DNA from: Halalkalibacter oceani
Lineage (GTDB): Bacteria; Bacillota; Bacilli; Bacillales; Bacillaceae_D
Assembly (NCBI RefSeq): GCF_023715705.1
Contig: NZ_JAMBOS010000011.1
Coordinates: 43,501-107,500, forward strand
Length of the DNA stretch: 64,000 nt
Reading direction: 5' to 3'
A model generated the notes under the pieces. That model saw only the letters and a list, made by a program, of their open reading frames with translations, ran no database searches and was not told the DNA's origin. Shown in pieces: positions 44,142 through 53,005 of this stretch. A program made the position numbers and the translations under genes. Positions within the stretch are counted from its first letter, which is position 1. Each line of letters opens with the position of its first letter.

Positions 44142-44975
44142 TTATCCTCCTAATTTTTCCAATACAATATTCCTCATCCGGTTCCGGTCCGGCTGCTGCT
44201 TCGTCCAATGCTGAAACGAAAGTGCGGCCTGATTGACAAACATTCCTACACCATTGACCGTTTTCGCTCCCCGCATTGCCGCTTCTTTCAATAGTTTCGT
44301 CTCCAACGGATTATAAATTAAATCACTGACAACCTGATCGCTCGTAATTCGTTCAAGCGACAGTGGAATTTCTTCGACATTTGGACTCATCCCAATTGAG
44401 GTTGAGTTAATGATAATAGTAAATTCAGCTAGACGCTCTTCCGCCTCCTGCTTGTGAATCGCTTCAGCATCTGTCGCGAACTCGCGCGCCAGCTGAAGAA
44501 GCGGCTCTGTCTTTTCGAGCGTCCGGTTTGTCATCGTCAGCTTGCCGATTCCTTCACGCAATAGTGCCGTCACCACCCCGCGGGCTGCGCCCCCAGCTCC
44601 GATCATCAGCACGTGTTTTTTTGCCAGGCTTTCCGTTTCTTCGAGCAGCGACTCGACATAGCCGCGCCCATCCGTATTATAGCCGATTAAGCACCCATCC
44701 TCGTTGACAATCGTATTGACTGCCCCGATTTGTGCAGCTTCTTCATCAATTTTATCTAAATGCGGGATGACCGCCACTTTATGTGGTACGGTGACATTAC
44801 AGCCCGCAATGCCCAACGCTCTGATTCCTTCAATCGCCTCTTTCACCTTGTCCGGGCTGACATCAAACGCATGGTAATTCGCGTCAATTTCTAATGAACG
44901 AAAGGCGTCATTATGGATAGACGGCGACATGGAATGACCGACCGGATGTCCGAGTAACCCAAAGACTTTCCCCAT
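44142..44975 (-). CDS. aroE: Shikimate 5-dehydrogenase
   Basis: 277 residues. Substrate domain GHPVGHSMSPSIHNDAFRSL and CNVTVPHKVAVIPHLD (catalytic Lys and Asp), NADP-binding VLMIGAGGAARGVVTALL and TMTNRTLEK, and C-terminal TVNGVGMFVNQAALSFQHW. Reduces 3-dehydroshikimate in aromatic amino-acid synthesis. It lies between yqeH and yhbY as in B. subtilis. Confidence 0.97.
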   Translation of the reverse strand: MGKVFGLLGHPVGHSMSPSIHNDAFRSLEIDANYHAFDVSPDKVKEAIEGIRALGIAGCNVTVPHKVAVIPHLDKIDEEAAQIGAVNTIVNEDGCLIGYNTDGRGYVESLLEETESLAKKHVLMIGAGGAARGVVTALLREGIGKLTMTNRTLEKTEPLLQLAREFATDAEAIHKQEAEERLAEFTIIINSTSIGMSPNVEEIPLSLERITSDQVVSDLIYNPLETKLLKEAAMRGAKTVNGVGMFVNQAALSFQHWTKQQPDRNRMRNIVLEKLGG

Positions 44976-45002
44976 CTTTCTCCCCCCGCTTCTTCCTGAT
45001 AG

Positions 45003-46112
45003 TTAGATAAGTGACTCGCGGATCGACACCTCAACGCCTTTTGGCGCATAGGCTTCAAGCACGACATTTGTGCCATTCACCGTTACCCAGCCAAGGCCGG
45101 AGAAAACAATATCGACCTTCTCTTCCTTCACGCGAAAGCTGTGCTTGACGAGCGGCGGCAGATCCGCCTTTGTTTCAGGCCCTGGCGGTGTCAACAGTTC
45201 TCCCAAATGCTCTTCATAGAGCTGGTCCGCTTTTTCCTGTTTCGTACGATGTATATGAAGGTCGTTTGAACAATAGCATGTAAAAGAAGTTCGTTCGCCT
45301 TTCAGAAAATCAAAGCGTGCCAGACCGCCAAAAAATAACGTCTGTCCCTCGTTTAGCTGAAAGTTGATCGGTTTGATCTCTTTTTTCGGGGTGATCAGCT
45401 TCAACTCCTGCTTATCGACATGATGCGCCATCTGATGATGGTTAATAATCCCCGGTGTATCATACAATGTACTCCCGTCATCAAGCGGAATGTCGATCAT
45501 ATCAAGGGTCGTCCCCGGAAAATAAGAAGTCGTGATCAGTTGCCCGGAATCTCCGCCAAACGCTTTAATGATTTGATTAATGAACGTTGATTTCCCGACA
45601 TTCGTACAACCGACAACATAGACATCTTTCCCTTCGCGCCATTCATCGATCGCAGCAGCCACCTCTTCCACGCCCTGATTTTTGCCCGCGCTCATCAGCA
45701 TGACGTCAACAGGTTTCATCCCGAGCTCCTTCGCTGATTTTTTCATCCAGTTCACCAGCCGGTTTTGGTTTAACGACTTCGGTAGCAAATCGACTTTATT
45801 GCCGACGAGAAGAACCGGATTTCCGCCGACAAAGCGATGCAGACCCGGAAGCCAGCTTCCTGTAAAATCAAAAATATCAACAATCTTGACGATCAGTGCA
45901 TCCGTTTTACCAAGTCCATTCAATATTTTTAAAAAGTCATCATCCGTCAGAGCGACATCCTGCACCTCATTGTAGTGCTTCAAGCGAAAACAGCGCTGAC
46001 ATGTAAGGACGTCGCGCTCTAGGGCAGAAGGCGGTGCATAGCCCAAACCTGCCTTGTCCTCAGTCTGTACTGCTACTCCGCAACCGGAGCATATCATTTG
46101 GCGTTCTTCCAT
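45003..46112 (-). CDS. yqeH: Circularly permuted GTPase YqeH
   Basis: 369 residues. N-terminal zinc finger (CSGCGVAVQ ... CQRCFRLKHY), then GTPase motifs in permuted order: G4 VGNKVDLLPK and G5 MSAGKNQG come before G1 GCTNVGKSTFINQ and G3 DTPGI. C-terminal domain about 100 residues. It is required for 30S subunit assembly. The ATG directly adjoins the yqeG stop and its ribosome site lies within yqeG. Confidence 0.96.
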   Translation of the reverse strand: MEERQMICSGCGVAVQTEDKAGLGYAPPSALERDVLTCQRCFRLKHYNEVQDVALTDDDFLKILNGLGKTDALIVKIVDIFDFTGSWLPGLHRFVGGNPVLLVGNKVDLLPKSLNQNRLVNWMKKSAKELGMKPVDVMLMSAGKNQGVEEVAAAIDEWREGKDVYVVGCTNVGKSTFINQIIKAFGGDSGQLITTSYFPGTTLDMIDIPLDDGSTLYDTPGIINHHQMAHHVDKQELKLITPKKEIKPINFQLNEGQTLFFGGLARFDFLKGERTSFTCYCSNDLHIHRTKQEKADQLYEEHLGELLTPPGPETKADLPPLVKHSFRVKEEKVDIVFSGLGWVTVNGTNVVLEAYAPKGVEVSIRESLI

Positions 46113-46631
46113 CTATTCATCCTCCCACTGAATCATTCCGCGTCTTTTCATCCAATTCAATACAATCCGTTCCATTCTTCTGTTCAGCCTTGTTGCCCAA
46201 CCGTCAGAACTCGAAACCGGCACGACAAGAATCGTATGCAGCCCGGCCCTGTTGCCTCCCAATACATCAGTAAAAATTTGATCGCCGATCACGACAACTT
46301 CATCCTTTGCCAGCTCCATTGCTTTACATGCCTGCCGGAACGCTCTCCGCTGCGGCTTACGCGCCGCATGAATAAACACAATATCCTCCGGCTCCGCAAA
46401 CGCTTTTACACGCTTACTCGTATTATTCGAGACAATCGTCACCTTCATTCCTGCTTCTCTCAGCTGCTTTAACCAGGCTCGTACTTCTGGCGTCGCGTCA
46501 GGACGGTCCCATTCAACCAATGTATTATCAAGGTCTGTAATGACTCCTTTGATGCCTTTTCTGCGCAAAGCATCCATGTCAATATTGTAAATGCTTTTTT
46601 CATATTGATTCGGAAGCAGCTTGGTAAACAA
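46113..46631 (-). CDS. yqeG: YqeG family HAD-IIIA phosphatase
   Basis: 172 residues. HAD motif I GVITDLDNTLVEWDRPD (DxD), motif II VTIVSNNTSKR, motif III lysine in HAARKPQRRAF and motif IV VVIGDQIFTDVLGGNRAGL. The start is TTG at 46631, 7 nt after AGAGGTG. This gives the same length as B. subtilis YqeG, and the alternative upstream frame start lacks a ribosome site. First gene of yqeG-yqeH-aroE-yhbY-nadD-yqeK-rsfS-cvfB-yqeM. Substrate not established (phosphatidylglycerophosphate has been suggested for related proteins). Confidence 0.93.
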   Translation of the reverse strand: MFTKLLPNQYEKSIYNIDMDALRRKGIKGVITDLDNTLVEWDRPDATPEVRAWLKQLREAGMKVTIVSNNTSKRVKAFAEPEDIVFIHAARKPQRRAFRQACKAMELAKDEVVVIGDQIFTDVLGGNRAGLHTILVVPVSSSDGWATRLNRRMERIVLNWMKRRGMIQWEDE

Positions 46632-46787
46632 ACGTACACACCTCTTTACTGTTTTCTGCACGGACTTCTAATCAAACTTTAACTATACCTGTCCTGTCCA
46701 AGATTTTCAATTGATATCCCTATTTTTATTCACAAGCAAATTTATAACGTTAAAAATTTTTCGACAAAATCAGATGACGCTCAACAC

Positions 46788-46887
46788 TGTGGATAACTTT
46801 ATACACCGCTTAAAGGTAGATTCTATCAAGCTTTTCGAAATTTATGTACAAGCAATCAACAAGTTATCCACGTTGATATGTGGATAA
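46788..46887. promoter_or_regulatory. DnaA-box cluster upstream of sda
   Basis: Two perfect boxes TGTGGATAA (46788-46796 and 46879-46887, reading as TTATCCACA on the minus strand) and one plus-strand box TTATCCACG (46864-46872, one mismatch). Weaker matches TTATACACC (46799-46807) and TTATGTACA (46841-46849) lie between. In B. subtilis sda transcription responds to DnaA through such boxes. Confidence 0.9.
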
Positions 46888-46896
46888 ATCGAACAG

Positions 46897-46925
46897 TTGT
46901 TCTATTTTACAACTCATGGTAGGAT
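46897..46925 (+). promoter_or_regulatory. Probable sda promoter
   Basis: TTGTTC (46897-46902), 17-nt spacer, TAGGAT (46920-46925), starting 10 bp after the last DnaA box, about 120 bp before the sda start. Confidence 0.6.
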
Positions 46926-47005
46926 AGGAAGTACAAAGGATATGAACAACTTACTACCATATGAAATGACGTAAATAAATATACCCGTTTTCTACATCTA
47001 TTTAT

Positions 47006-47047
47006 AAGGAGGTGAAACCTGCTCCAGCTACCCTGAGCGGGATCCAA
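47006..47047 (+). promoter_or_regulatory. Structured ribosome binding region of sda
   Basis: AAGGAGGTGA (47006-47015) is a full-length Shine-Dalgarno, yet the sda ATG is 32 nt further on. Between them CCTGCTC (47018-47024) and GAGCGGG (47035-47041) can pair over 7 bp (one G-U) with a 10-nt loop. With the stem folded, AAA plus ATCCAA leave about 9 nt from Shine-Dalgarno to ATG. Confidence 0.6.
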
Positions 47048-47188
47048 ATGGACAACCTTTCAAACGAATTACTCCTTGAGACATATTTCAAAGCGATTGA
47101 TTTAGAACTTAACGAAGACTTTATCGAGTTAATTTACCAGGAAATTGTAAAGCGCTCCCTTACCGATAAAATTAAAATGTCCTCTTAA
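47048..47188 (+). CDS. sda: Sporulation checkpoint inhibitor Sda
   Basis: 46 residues, [20 protein letters not shown] to [12 protein letters not shown], a helical hairpin matching B. subtilis Sda (LSxELLxExYFKA, LNxDFIELI, KRSL). Sda binds histidine kinase KinA and prevents Spo0A activation when replication initiation or integrity is disturbed. It is divergent from yqeG, with the expected DnaA boxes upstream. The start codon is the first in-frame ATG after the strong Shine-Dalgarno but is unusually distant from it unless the leader folds. Confidence 0.93.
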   Translation: MDNLSNELLLETYFKAIDLELNEDFIELIYQEIVKRSLTDKIKMSS

Positions 47189-47190
47189 AA

Positions 47191-47238
47191 AGGGGAGGTA
47201 TCCCCAAAGCTGACGTCAGCTTTGGGGATACCTCCCCT
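47191..47238. terminator. 48-bp perfect palindrome between sda and the next gene
   Basis: Each half reads AGGGGAGGTATCCCC then AAAGCTGAC, so the two halves are exact reverse complements with no loop. On the minus strand it is followed by TTTTT, suited to ending the 47302-47514 gene. It is 2 bp past the sda stop and can serve it too. A second hairpin GTACGGA (47246-47252) / TCCGTAC (47263-47269) lies beside it. Confidence 0.85.
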
Positions 47239-47301
47239 GATTCATGTACGGAGTCTTTGCTTTCCGTACTACACAGTTTATCCACCCACACCCTGTTTCC
47301 G

Positions 47302-47514
47302 TTAACGGGGGGCAATACGTATATACTCCCGTGGTTTAAACGGAACGGCCTGTGGGATCTCCACTTCCTGTCCACCCTGGATTAATATCTGATTAGAAGG
47401 ATCCAATCCCTTTTCATCGATTAACCGTTGATTCCATTCGTTCGCGACCCAGCCCGCTACTAGCAGCACCGTAAAAATACTGGCCGCAACGGTCCCCTTT
47501 TTTTTATTACTCAT
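47302..47514 (-). CDS. Small membrane-anchored hypothetical protein
   Basis: 70 residues: MSNKKKG, one hydrophobic segment (TVAASIFTVLLVAGWVANEW), and a short external part ending PFKPREYIRIAPR. ATG 7 nt after TGGAGTGA. Convergent with sda and sharing its palindromic terminator. Codon use and ribosome site support a real gene. No family recognised. Confidence 0.65.
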   Translation of the reverse strand: MSNKKKGTVAASIFTVLLVAGWVANEWNQRLIDEKGLDPSNQILIQGGQEVEIPQAVPFKPREYIRIAPR

Positions 47515-47862
47515 TCGTTCGTCACTCCAGTTGGAAGAGTTTTCTTTCCTTCTCTCCTCATAGCATGGCGTGTTTTATGACAAAATATACACTGCTGCCA
47601 TTCCGGACTCGTTCATTAAACTGTTAAAATTTCTTCACATTTTCTCTATTCAGAAAAAAAATCTAGGTTTTTTGGTCCTTTTTCTACATATTTAACTTAG
47701 AATGAAAAACATCCCAAGCCAAACAGATACGAAGGATGCATGTCTATTGAATTTAGGTTATAATTTGTTTTAGTTCTCACGGTGGTTCTATTCAGTAGTC
47801 CGTCATGGAGAAAGAGGGCCTTGCATTACATTCTATTTTTGACGTTGAAGGAGGTATGTCAG
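47515..47862. other. 348-bp region upstream of mrpA
   Basis: AT-rich, no gene. A good -10 TATAAT lies at 47759-47764 about 100 bp before mrpA, but no clear -35 sits 16-18 bp before it. No known Na+ or pH riboswitch pattern was recognised. The leftward gene at 47514 must also start here. Confidence 0.4.
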
Positions 47863-50280
47863 TTGACGGTTTTACATTGGGCTACAATCTCTCCATTTTT
47901 GTTAGCTATTTTGATTCCGTTTTTGTATAAGTACGCAAGATCCATACATACCGGGTGGTTCGTTTTAATCTTGCCACTTGTTTTGTTTGTTTATTTTATT
48001 CGGCAATTACCCATCACTTCTAATGGAGGTACGATTTCACATAATGTCCCTTGGGTGCCTTCTCTCGGCATTCATTTTAATGTGTATTTAGACGGGCTTA
48101 GCTTGCTGTTTGCCCTGCTCATTACCGGGATCGGAACCCTGGTTGTCCTCTATTCCATTTATTATTTGTCGAAAAATAAAGAAAAATTGCATAATTTTTA
48201 TGTTTACTTGCTAATGTTCATGGGTGCGATGCTCGGGGTCGTCCTATCCGATAACCTGATCGTGCTTTACACCTTTTGGGAACTTACCAGTTTAGCCTCC
48301 TCATTGCTGATCAGCTATTGGTTCCATCGCAAGAAATCAACATACGGTGCTCAAAAGTCGATGCTGATTACAGTGTTTGGCGGATTTTCGATGCTTGCCG
48401 GGTTTATTCTGCTCTATCTCATCACAGGCTCATTCAGCATTCGTGAAATCATTGACAATGTCGATATTGTCACAGCGAGCGCGCTTTTCCTACCGGCAAT
48501 GCTGTTAATTTTGCTCGGCGCGTTTACAAAGTCGGCCCAGTTTCCGTTTCATATTTGGCTGCCTGACGCGATGGAAGCACCGACTCCAGTCAGTGCCTAC
48601 CTTCACTCGGCGACAATGGTCAAGGCCGGAATTTATTTAGTCGCGCGCTTGACGCCTGTTTTCGGCGGAGCTCCTGAATGGTTTTGGCTGCTTGCCGGGT
48701 TCGGGATTGTCACCTTATGCTGGGGGTCCATCTCAGCAGTTAGGCAAAAAGACCTGAAAGGGATTTTAGCCTTCTCTACGGTCAGTCAGCTTGGCTTAAT
48801 TATGTGTTTGCTCGGTCTTGGTTCTGCTTCCTTATACTACAGCGACGGGACTGACACGGAAATGTATACAATTGCCATTTTGGCGGCGATCTTCCATTTA
48901 ATTAACCATGCGACCTTTAAAGGAAGCCTGTTTATGACGGCCGGGATTATCGATCATGAGACCGGCACTCGTGATATTCGTAATCTGGGTGGCTTAATGA
49001 CGATCATGCCGATCACCTTTACGATTTCCTTAATTGGACTTGCTTCCATGGCCGGGCTGCCGCCATTTAACGGCTTCTTAAGTAAAGAGATGTTCTTTAC
49101 GGGTGTCTTAAATGCGTCAGAATTAGATATTTTCAATATGCAGACATGGGGTCTTCTCTTTCCTGTCCTTGCTTGGATTGCCAGTATCTTCACGTTTGCT
49201 TATTGCGCGATTCTCTTTTTCAAAACCTTTACAGGACCATTTAAGCCGGAAAAATACGACGTCAAGGTTCACGAAGCTCCAATCGGTATGTTAATCAGCC
49301 CAATTATTCTCGGTTCCCTCGTCGTAATCTTTGGTTTATTTCCGAACTTGCTCGCCTATACGTTAATCAATCCGGCAATGGAAGCCATTCTTCCAACACT
49401 GCTTGCCGAGGGCGAAGTCTTTAAGGTCGATATTTACCATTGGCACGGTTTTAACCTTGAGTTGTTTATGACAATCGGGGTCATCCTTTTCGGTACACTC
49501 GTTGTGTTGACAATGAGAAAATGGGCACAAATGTCCTTCTATTTAAAAGAACGCGATCCGTTGAATTGGTTTTATGACAACGGACTTGAGGGTGTCATTA
49601 AAGGATCACAGGTTGTGACGCGTCTGCAAATGACAGGATTGCTTCGTGATTATTTTGTCTACATGTGTGTGTTTATGATCGTCGTTTTCAGCTATGCGAT
49701 GTTCCGTTATGATGCATTCGTCATCGACACAGCCAATGTTTCGGCGATCGATCCGTACATGTGGGTGCTGACGATTGTCTTTATCGCAGCGACAATCGCC
49801 ATTCCATTTATTAATAACCGGATCACCGTCGTTATCGTTGTCGGGGTCGTCGGGTTCCTGCTTGCGCTATTTTTCGTGGTCTTCCGCGCGCCGGATCTCG
49901 CCTTAACCCAGCTTCTTGTCGAAACCGTAACCGTTGTTCTGTTTATGCTGGCATTCTATCACTTGCCTGAAATGCGGAAAGAACGATTCCAACCGCGCTT
50001 CAACCTCGTTAACTTCTTCATTTCGATCGGGGTTGGCGGGCTCGTGATGGCGATTGCCTTTAGTTCCTTCGCCCTCGGTCACGAGGCGAATTTCGAATCA
50101 TTATCAGAGTATTATATCGCCAACTCAAAAGTGCTTGCCGGTGGCTACAACATGGTCAACGTCATTCTCGTTGATTTCCGTGGTCTCGATACTTTGCTTG
50201 AAATTCTCGTTCTCGGTATTGCCGCGCTTGGAGTGGTTGCTCTGATCAAGCTTCGATTTACAGGGAGGGAAGATGTATGA
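47863..50280 (+). CDS. mrpA: Mrp Na+/H+ antiporter subunit A
   Basis: 805 residues. NuoL/ND5-like antiporter core with FWELTSLASSLLISYW, SAQFPFHIWLPDAMEAPTPV, SAYLHSATMVKAGIYL and SLIGLASMAGLPPFNGFLSK. The C-terminal extension is MrpB-like (residues about 600-805, with FRAPDLALTQLLVETVTVVL). The start is TTG at 47863, 8 nt after GAAGGAGG, giving LTVLHWATISPF as in other Bacillus MrpA. The 27-residue upstream extension is rejected. Overlaps mrpB by 4 bp. Mrp exchanges cytoplasmic Na+ for H+ and is vital for growth at high pH. Confidence 0.96.
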   Translation: MTVLHWATISPFLLAILIPFLYKYARSIHTGWFVLILPLVLFVYFIRQLPITSNGGTISHNVPWVPSLGIHFNVYLDGLSLLFALLITGIGTLVVLYSIYYLSKNKEKLHNFYVYLLMFMGAMLGVVLSDNLIVLYTFWELTSLASSLLISYWFHRKKSTYGAQKSMLITVFGGFSMLAGFILLYLITGSFSIREIIDNVDIVTASALFLPAMLLILLGAFTKSAQFPFHIWLPDAMEAPTPVSAYLHSATMVKAGIYLVARLTPVFGGAPEWFWLLAGFGIVTLCWGSISAVRQKDLKGILAFSTVSQLGLIMCLLGLGSASLYYSDGTDTEMYTIAILAAIFHLINHATFKGSLFMTAGIIDHETGTRDIRNLGGLMTIMPITFTISLIGLASMAGLPPFNGFLSKEMFFTGVLNASELDIFNMQTWGLLFPVLAWIASIFTFAYCAILFFKTFTGPFKPEKYDVKVHEAPIGMLISPIILGSLVVIFGLFPNLLAYTLINPAMEAILPTLLAEGEVFKVDIYHWHGFNLELFMTIGVILFGTLVVLTMRKWAQMSFYLKERDPLNWFYDNGLEGVIKGSQVVTRLQMTGLLRDYFVYMCVFMIVVFSYAMFRYDAFVIDTANVSAIDPYMWVLTIVFIAATIAIPFINNRITVVIVVGVVGFLLALFFVVFRAPDLALTQLLVETVTVVLFMLAFYHLPEMRKERFQPRFNLVNFFISIGVGGLVMAIAFSSFALGHEANFESLSEYYIANSKVLAGGYNMVNVILVDFRGLDTLLEILVLGIAALGVVALIKLRFTGREDV

Positions 50281-50711
50281 AACAAGTAAGATCAAATGAA
50301 GTTATGCTCCATACGATGACAAGGATTCTGACGTTTATCATCCTCTCCTTCTCTATCTTTTTATTCTTCGCCGGTCATAATAATCCCGGCGGAGGATTCA
50401 TTGGAGGATTAATGACAGCCAGTGCCTTGCTCCTTATGTACCTCGGGTTTGATATGAAAAGCATGAAGACGGCCATTCCTTTTAACTTTACGACCGTTAT
50501 CGCCGTCGGCCTGTTAATTGCGATTGGAACAGGTGTATCGACCATGCTTTTGGGCTACCCGTTTTTGACTCACTTCTTTGAGTATTACCCGGCGCCGATT
50601 TTAGGCGAGGCTGGTTTGACAACAACGCTTCCGTTCGACCTTGGCGTTTACCTCGTTGTCGTCGGCATCGCGTTAACGATAATTTTAACGATTGCGGAGG
50701 ATGATAAGTAA
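50277..50711 (+). CDS. mrpB: Mrp antiporter subunit B
   Basis: 144 residues, four membrane helices. FAGHNNPGGGFIGGLMTASA is the MrpB hallmark, with LPFDLGVYLVVVGIALTII near the end. Starts within the mrpA stop (ATGA) and its stop overlaps the mrpC ATG (TAATG), so translation is coupled. Confidence 0.96.
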   Translation: MKQVRSNEVMLHTMTRILTFIILSFSIFLFFAGHNNPGGGFIGGLMTASALLLMYLGFDMKSMKTAIPFNFTTVIAVGLLIAIGTGVSTMLLGYPFLTHFFEYYPAPILGEAGLTTTLPFDLGVYLVVVGIALTIILTIAEDDK

Positions 50712-51049
50712 TGGAGATTCTAATGATCGTCGCAATCGGTGTCCTCTTCACCGTTGGGACTTACTTGCTTTTATCAAAAAGCTTATTACGGGTCATCCTC
50801 AGTCTCGTCATTTTGTCACATGGAGCTCACTTGCTCCTGTTGACAATGGGAGGTCTGCAAAGAGGCTCGTCACCGCTGTTAAATCTCGATTCTGAGGCTT
50901 ACACCGATCCATTGCCACAGGCGCTTATTTTAACAGCCATTGTTATTAGTTTTGGGGTCACATCTTTCTTGCTCGTACTAGGTTACCGGACTTATAAAGT
51001 ACATAAGACAGATGATTTAGACCAGTTAAGGGGATCTGCTGATGAATAA
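50711..51049 (+). CDS. mrpC: Mrp antiporter subunit C
   Basis: 112 residues, NuoK-like, three helices (LMIVAIGVLFTVGTYLLL; VILSLVILSHGAHLLLLTMG; ALILTAIVISFGVTSFLLVL). DPLPQALILTAIVI is the conserved segment. Overlaps mrpD by 8 bp. Confidence 0.95.
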   Translation: MEILMIVAIGVLFTVGTYLLLSKSLLRVILSLVILSHGAHLLLLTMGGLQRGSSPLLNLDSEAYTDPLPQALILTAIVISFGVTSFLLVLGYRTYKVHKTDDLDQLRGSADE

Positions 51050-52523
51050 CATAGTCATACTACCGGTTTTAATCCCACTGATTGTTGGTACGGTTCTCAT
51101 CCTGTTCGCTAAACGCCATAAGCTTCAGCGCGTTATCAGTGGATTTACAACGATTGCAATGCTGCTTGTCGCGGTTTATCTCGCGGTATATGTGTATCAG
51201 GAAGGTATCACGGTTCTTGAGATGGGGAACTGGCCTGCACCATTTGGTATCGTGCTTGTCGCTGATATGTTCGCGACGATGATGGTCATTTTAGCCAGTC
51301 TAGTCGGAGTCGTTTGTCTGTTCTTTGCTTTCCAGACCATTTCCTCAGAGCGAGAGAAATTTTACTTCTATCCGTTTTATTTCTTCCTGTTGGCGGGAGT
51401 AAACGGGGCCTTTCTGACTGGCGACTTGTTTAACCTGTTTGTCTTCTTTGAAGTGATGCTGATCGCCTCCTATATTCTTATCGTACAAGGGGGAACAAAA
51501 TATCAGCTCCGTGAGTCATTTAAGTATGTTGTTATCAACATCTTTGCTTCGATTCTTTTCCTCGTGGGAGTAGCTTACATTTACTCCGTAACAGGGACAT
51601 TAAACATGGCTCACATTGCCGAACGTGTGGCAGAGCTTGAACAAGTTGGCATCTTAAATGTTATCGCCGTACTCTTTTTCGTTGTATTTGCGATGAAGGG
51701 TGGCTTGTTCCCGCTATACTTCTGGCTTCCACGCTCATATTATGGTCCGCCGGCAGCGATTGCGGCCTTATTTGGGGGCTTGTTAACAAAAGTAGGTATC
51801 TATGCGATTATCCGGTCGTTTACGTTAATCTTTACCCATGACCCTGATTTTACCCATATGCTCATCCTGATTATTGCCGGCTTTACGATGCTGTTTGGTG
51901 TACTCGGCGCCGTAGCCCAATTTGATTTTAAACGGATTCTCTCCTACCACATCATTAGTCAGGTTGGATATATGGTGATGGGGCTCGGTATTTATTCGCA
52001 GCTTGCCGTCGCTGGTGCGATTTACTATATTTCTCACCACATTATCGTTAAATCAGCCTTATTCCTGTTTGCAGGCGCCACGGAGCGAATCACCGGCACA
52101 ACAGATTTAAAGAAGATGGGCGGCTTATTGAAAACTCATCCATATCTGGCATGGCTGTTCTTTATTACTGCAATTTCCCTTGCCGGAATCCCGCCTTTAA
52201 GTGGATTTTTTAGTAAGTTTCCAATCATTGTCGCGGGCTTCGAGGAAGGAAATTATATTATTGCAATTGTAGCCCTTGCTGTCGGTCTTTTGACCTTGTT
52301 CTCCATGATCAAAATTTTCAACTATGCATTCTGGGGAGAGCAAAAGCATACGGAAGAGCAGGCCAAGTTCAAAGTTGGTACACTTCTTTTACCGATCGTT
52401 CCACTTGTAGCATTGACGATCATTCTCGGCTTTGCCGCAGAGCCTATTTTCGTCTATTCACTGCAAGTTGCTGAACAAATCCTAGACCCATCGATTTATA
52501 TCGAATCTGTTCTTAAGGAGTAG
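51042..52523 (+). CDS. mrpD: Mrp antiporter subunit D
   Basis: 493 residues, NuoM/N-like antiporter subunit with about 14 helices: FFEVMLIASYILIVQGG with the conserved Glu, FAMKGGLFPLYFWLPRSY, KRILSYHIISQVGYMVMGLG, HHIIVKSALFLFAGATE and FFITAISLAGIPPLSGFFSK. Second proton/sodium pathway subunit of the Mrp complex. Confidence 0.96.
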   Translation: MNNIVILPVLIPLIVGTVLILFAKRHKLQRVISGFTTIAMLLVAVYLAVYVYQEGITVLEMGNWPAPFGIVLVADMFATMMVILASLVGVVCLFFAFQTISSEREKFYFYPFYFFLLAGVNGAFLTGDLFNLFVFFEVMLIASYILIVQGGTKYQLRESFKYVVINIFASILFLVGVAYIYSVTGTLNMAHIAERVAELEQVGILNVIAVLFFVVFAMKGGLFPLYFWLPRSYYGPPAAIAALFGGLLTKVGIYAIIRSFTLIFTHDPDFTHMLILIIAGFTMLFGVLGAVAQFDFKRILSYHIISQVGYMVMGLGIYSQLAVAGAIYYISHHIIVKSALFLFAGATERITGTTDLKKMGGLLKTHPYLAWLFFITAISLAGIPPLSGFFSKFPIIVAGFEEGNYIIAIVALAVGLLTLFSMIKIFNYAFWGEQKHTEEQAKFKVGTLLLPIVPLVALTIILGFAAEPIFVYSLQVAEQILDPSIYIESVLKE

Positions 52524-52528
52524 TTGCT

Positions 52529-53005
52529 ATGGCCTTTCAAATCATCTTAAATATTGTCATCGCGCTCATCTGGATGTCCCTGTCAAACAGCTTTACAGGA
52601 AATAACTTTATCATCGGTTATGTCATCGGGATCCTCATCCTCTACGTATTGAGGCGATTCTTGAAATTTGATTTCTATTTTTTCCGTGTCTGGGCTGTAT
52701 TGAAGTTGATTGTCCTGTTTATCAAGGAACTTCTGTTAGCGAATATCGATGTTATTAAAATTGTGCTCAGTCCGAAGATGGATATTCAGTCAGGTATTAT
52801 CGCGGTGCCGACCAGGCTCAAAACAGATTGGGAATTGACACTGCTGGCCGCGCTTATTTCACTGACACCAGGTACGCTGTCGATGGATTTTTCCGATGAT
52901 AACAAATATATTTACATCCATGCCCTCCATGTGCCAGACAAGGAAGCGATGATTAAACAGATTCATCAAACGTTTGAGCGTGCGATTATGGAGGTGACGA
53001 AATAA
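52529..53005 (+). CDS. mrpE: Mrp antiporter subunit E
   Basis: 158 residues: two or three N-terminal helices, then a cytoplasmic domain with PTRLKTDWELTLLAALISLT, PGTLSMDFSDD and LHVPDKEAMIKQIHQTFERA. Starts 5 bp after mrpD and overlaps mrpF by 1 bp. Confidence 0.95.
   Translation: MAFQIILNIVIALIWMSLSNSFTGNNFIIGYVIGILILYVLRRFLKFDFYFFRVWAVLKLIVLFIKELLLANIDVIKIVLSPKMDIQSGIIAVPTRLKTDWELTLLAALISLTPGTLSMDFSDDNKYIYIHALHVPDKEAMIKQIHQTFERAIMEVTK

Noticed and set aside
47172..47375. 67-residue frame across the palindrome
   Set aside because: Lies over the terminator and antisense or alternate frame of the small membrane gene; no start signal.
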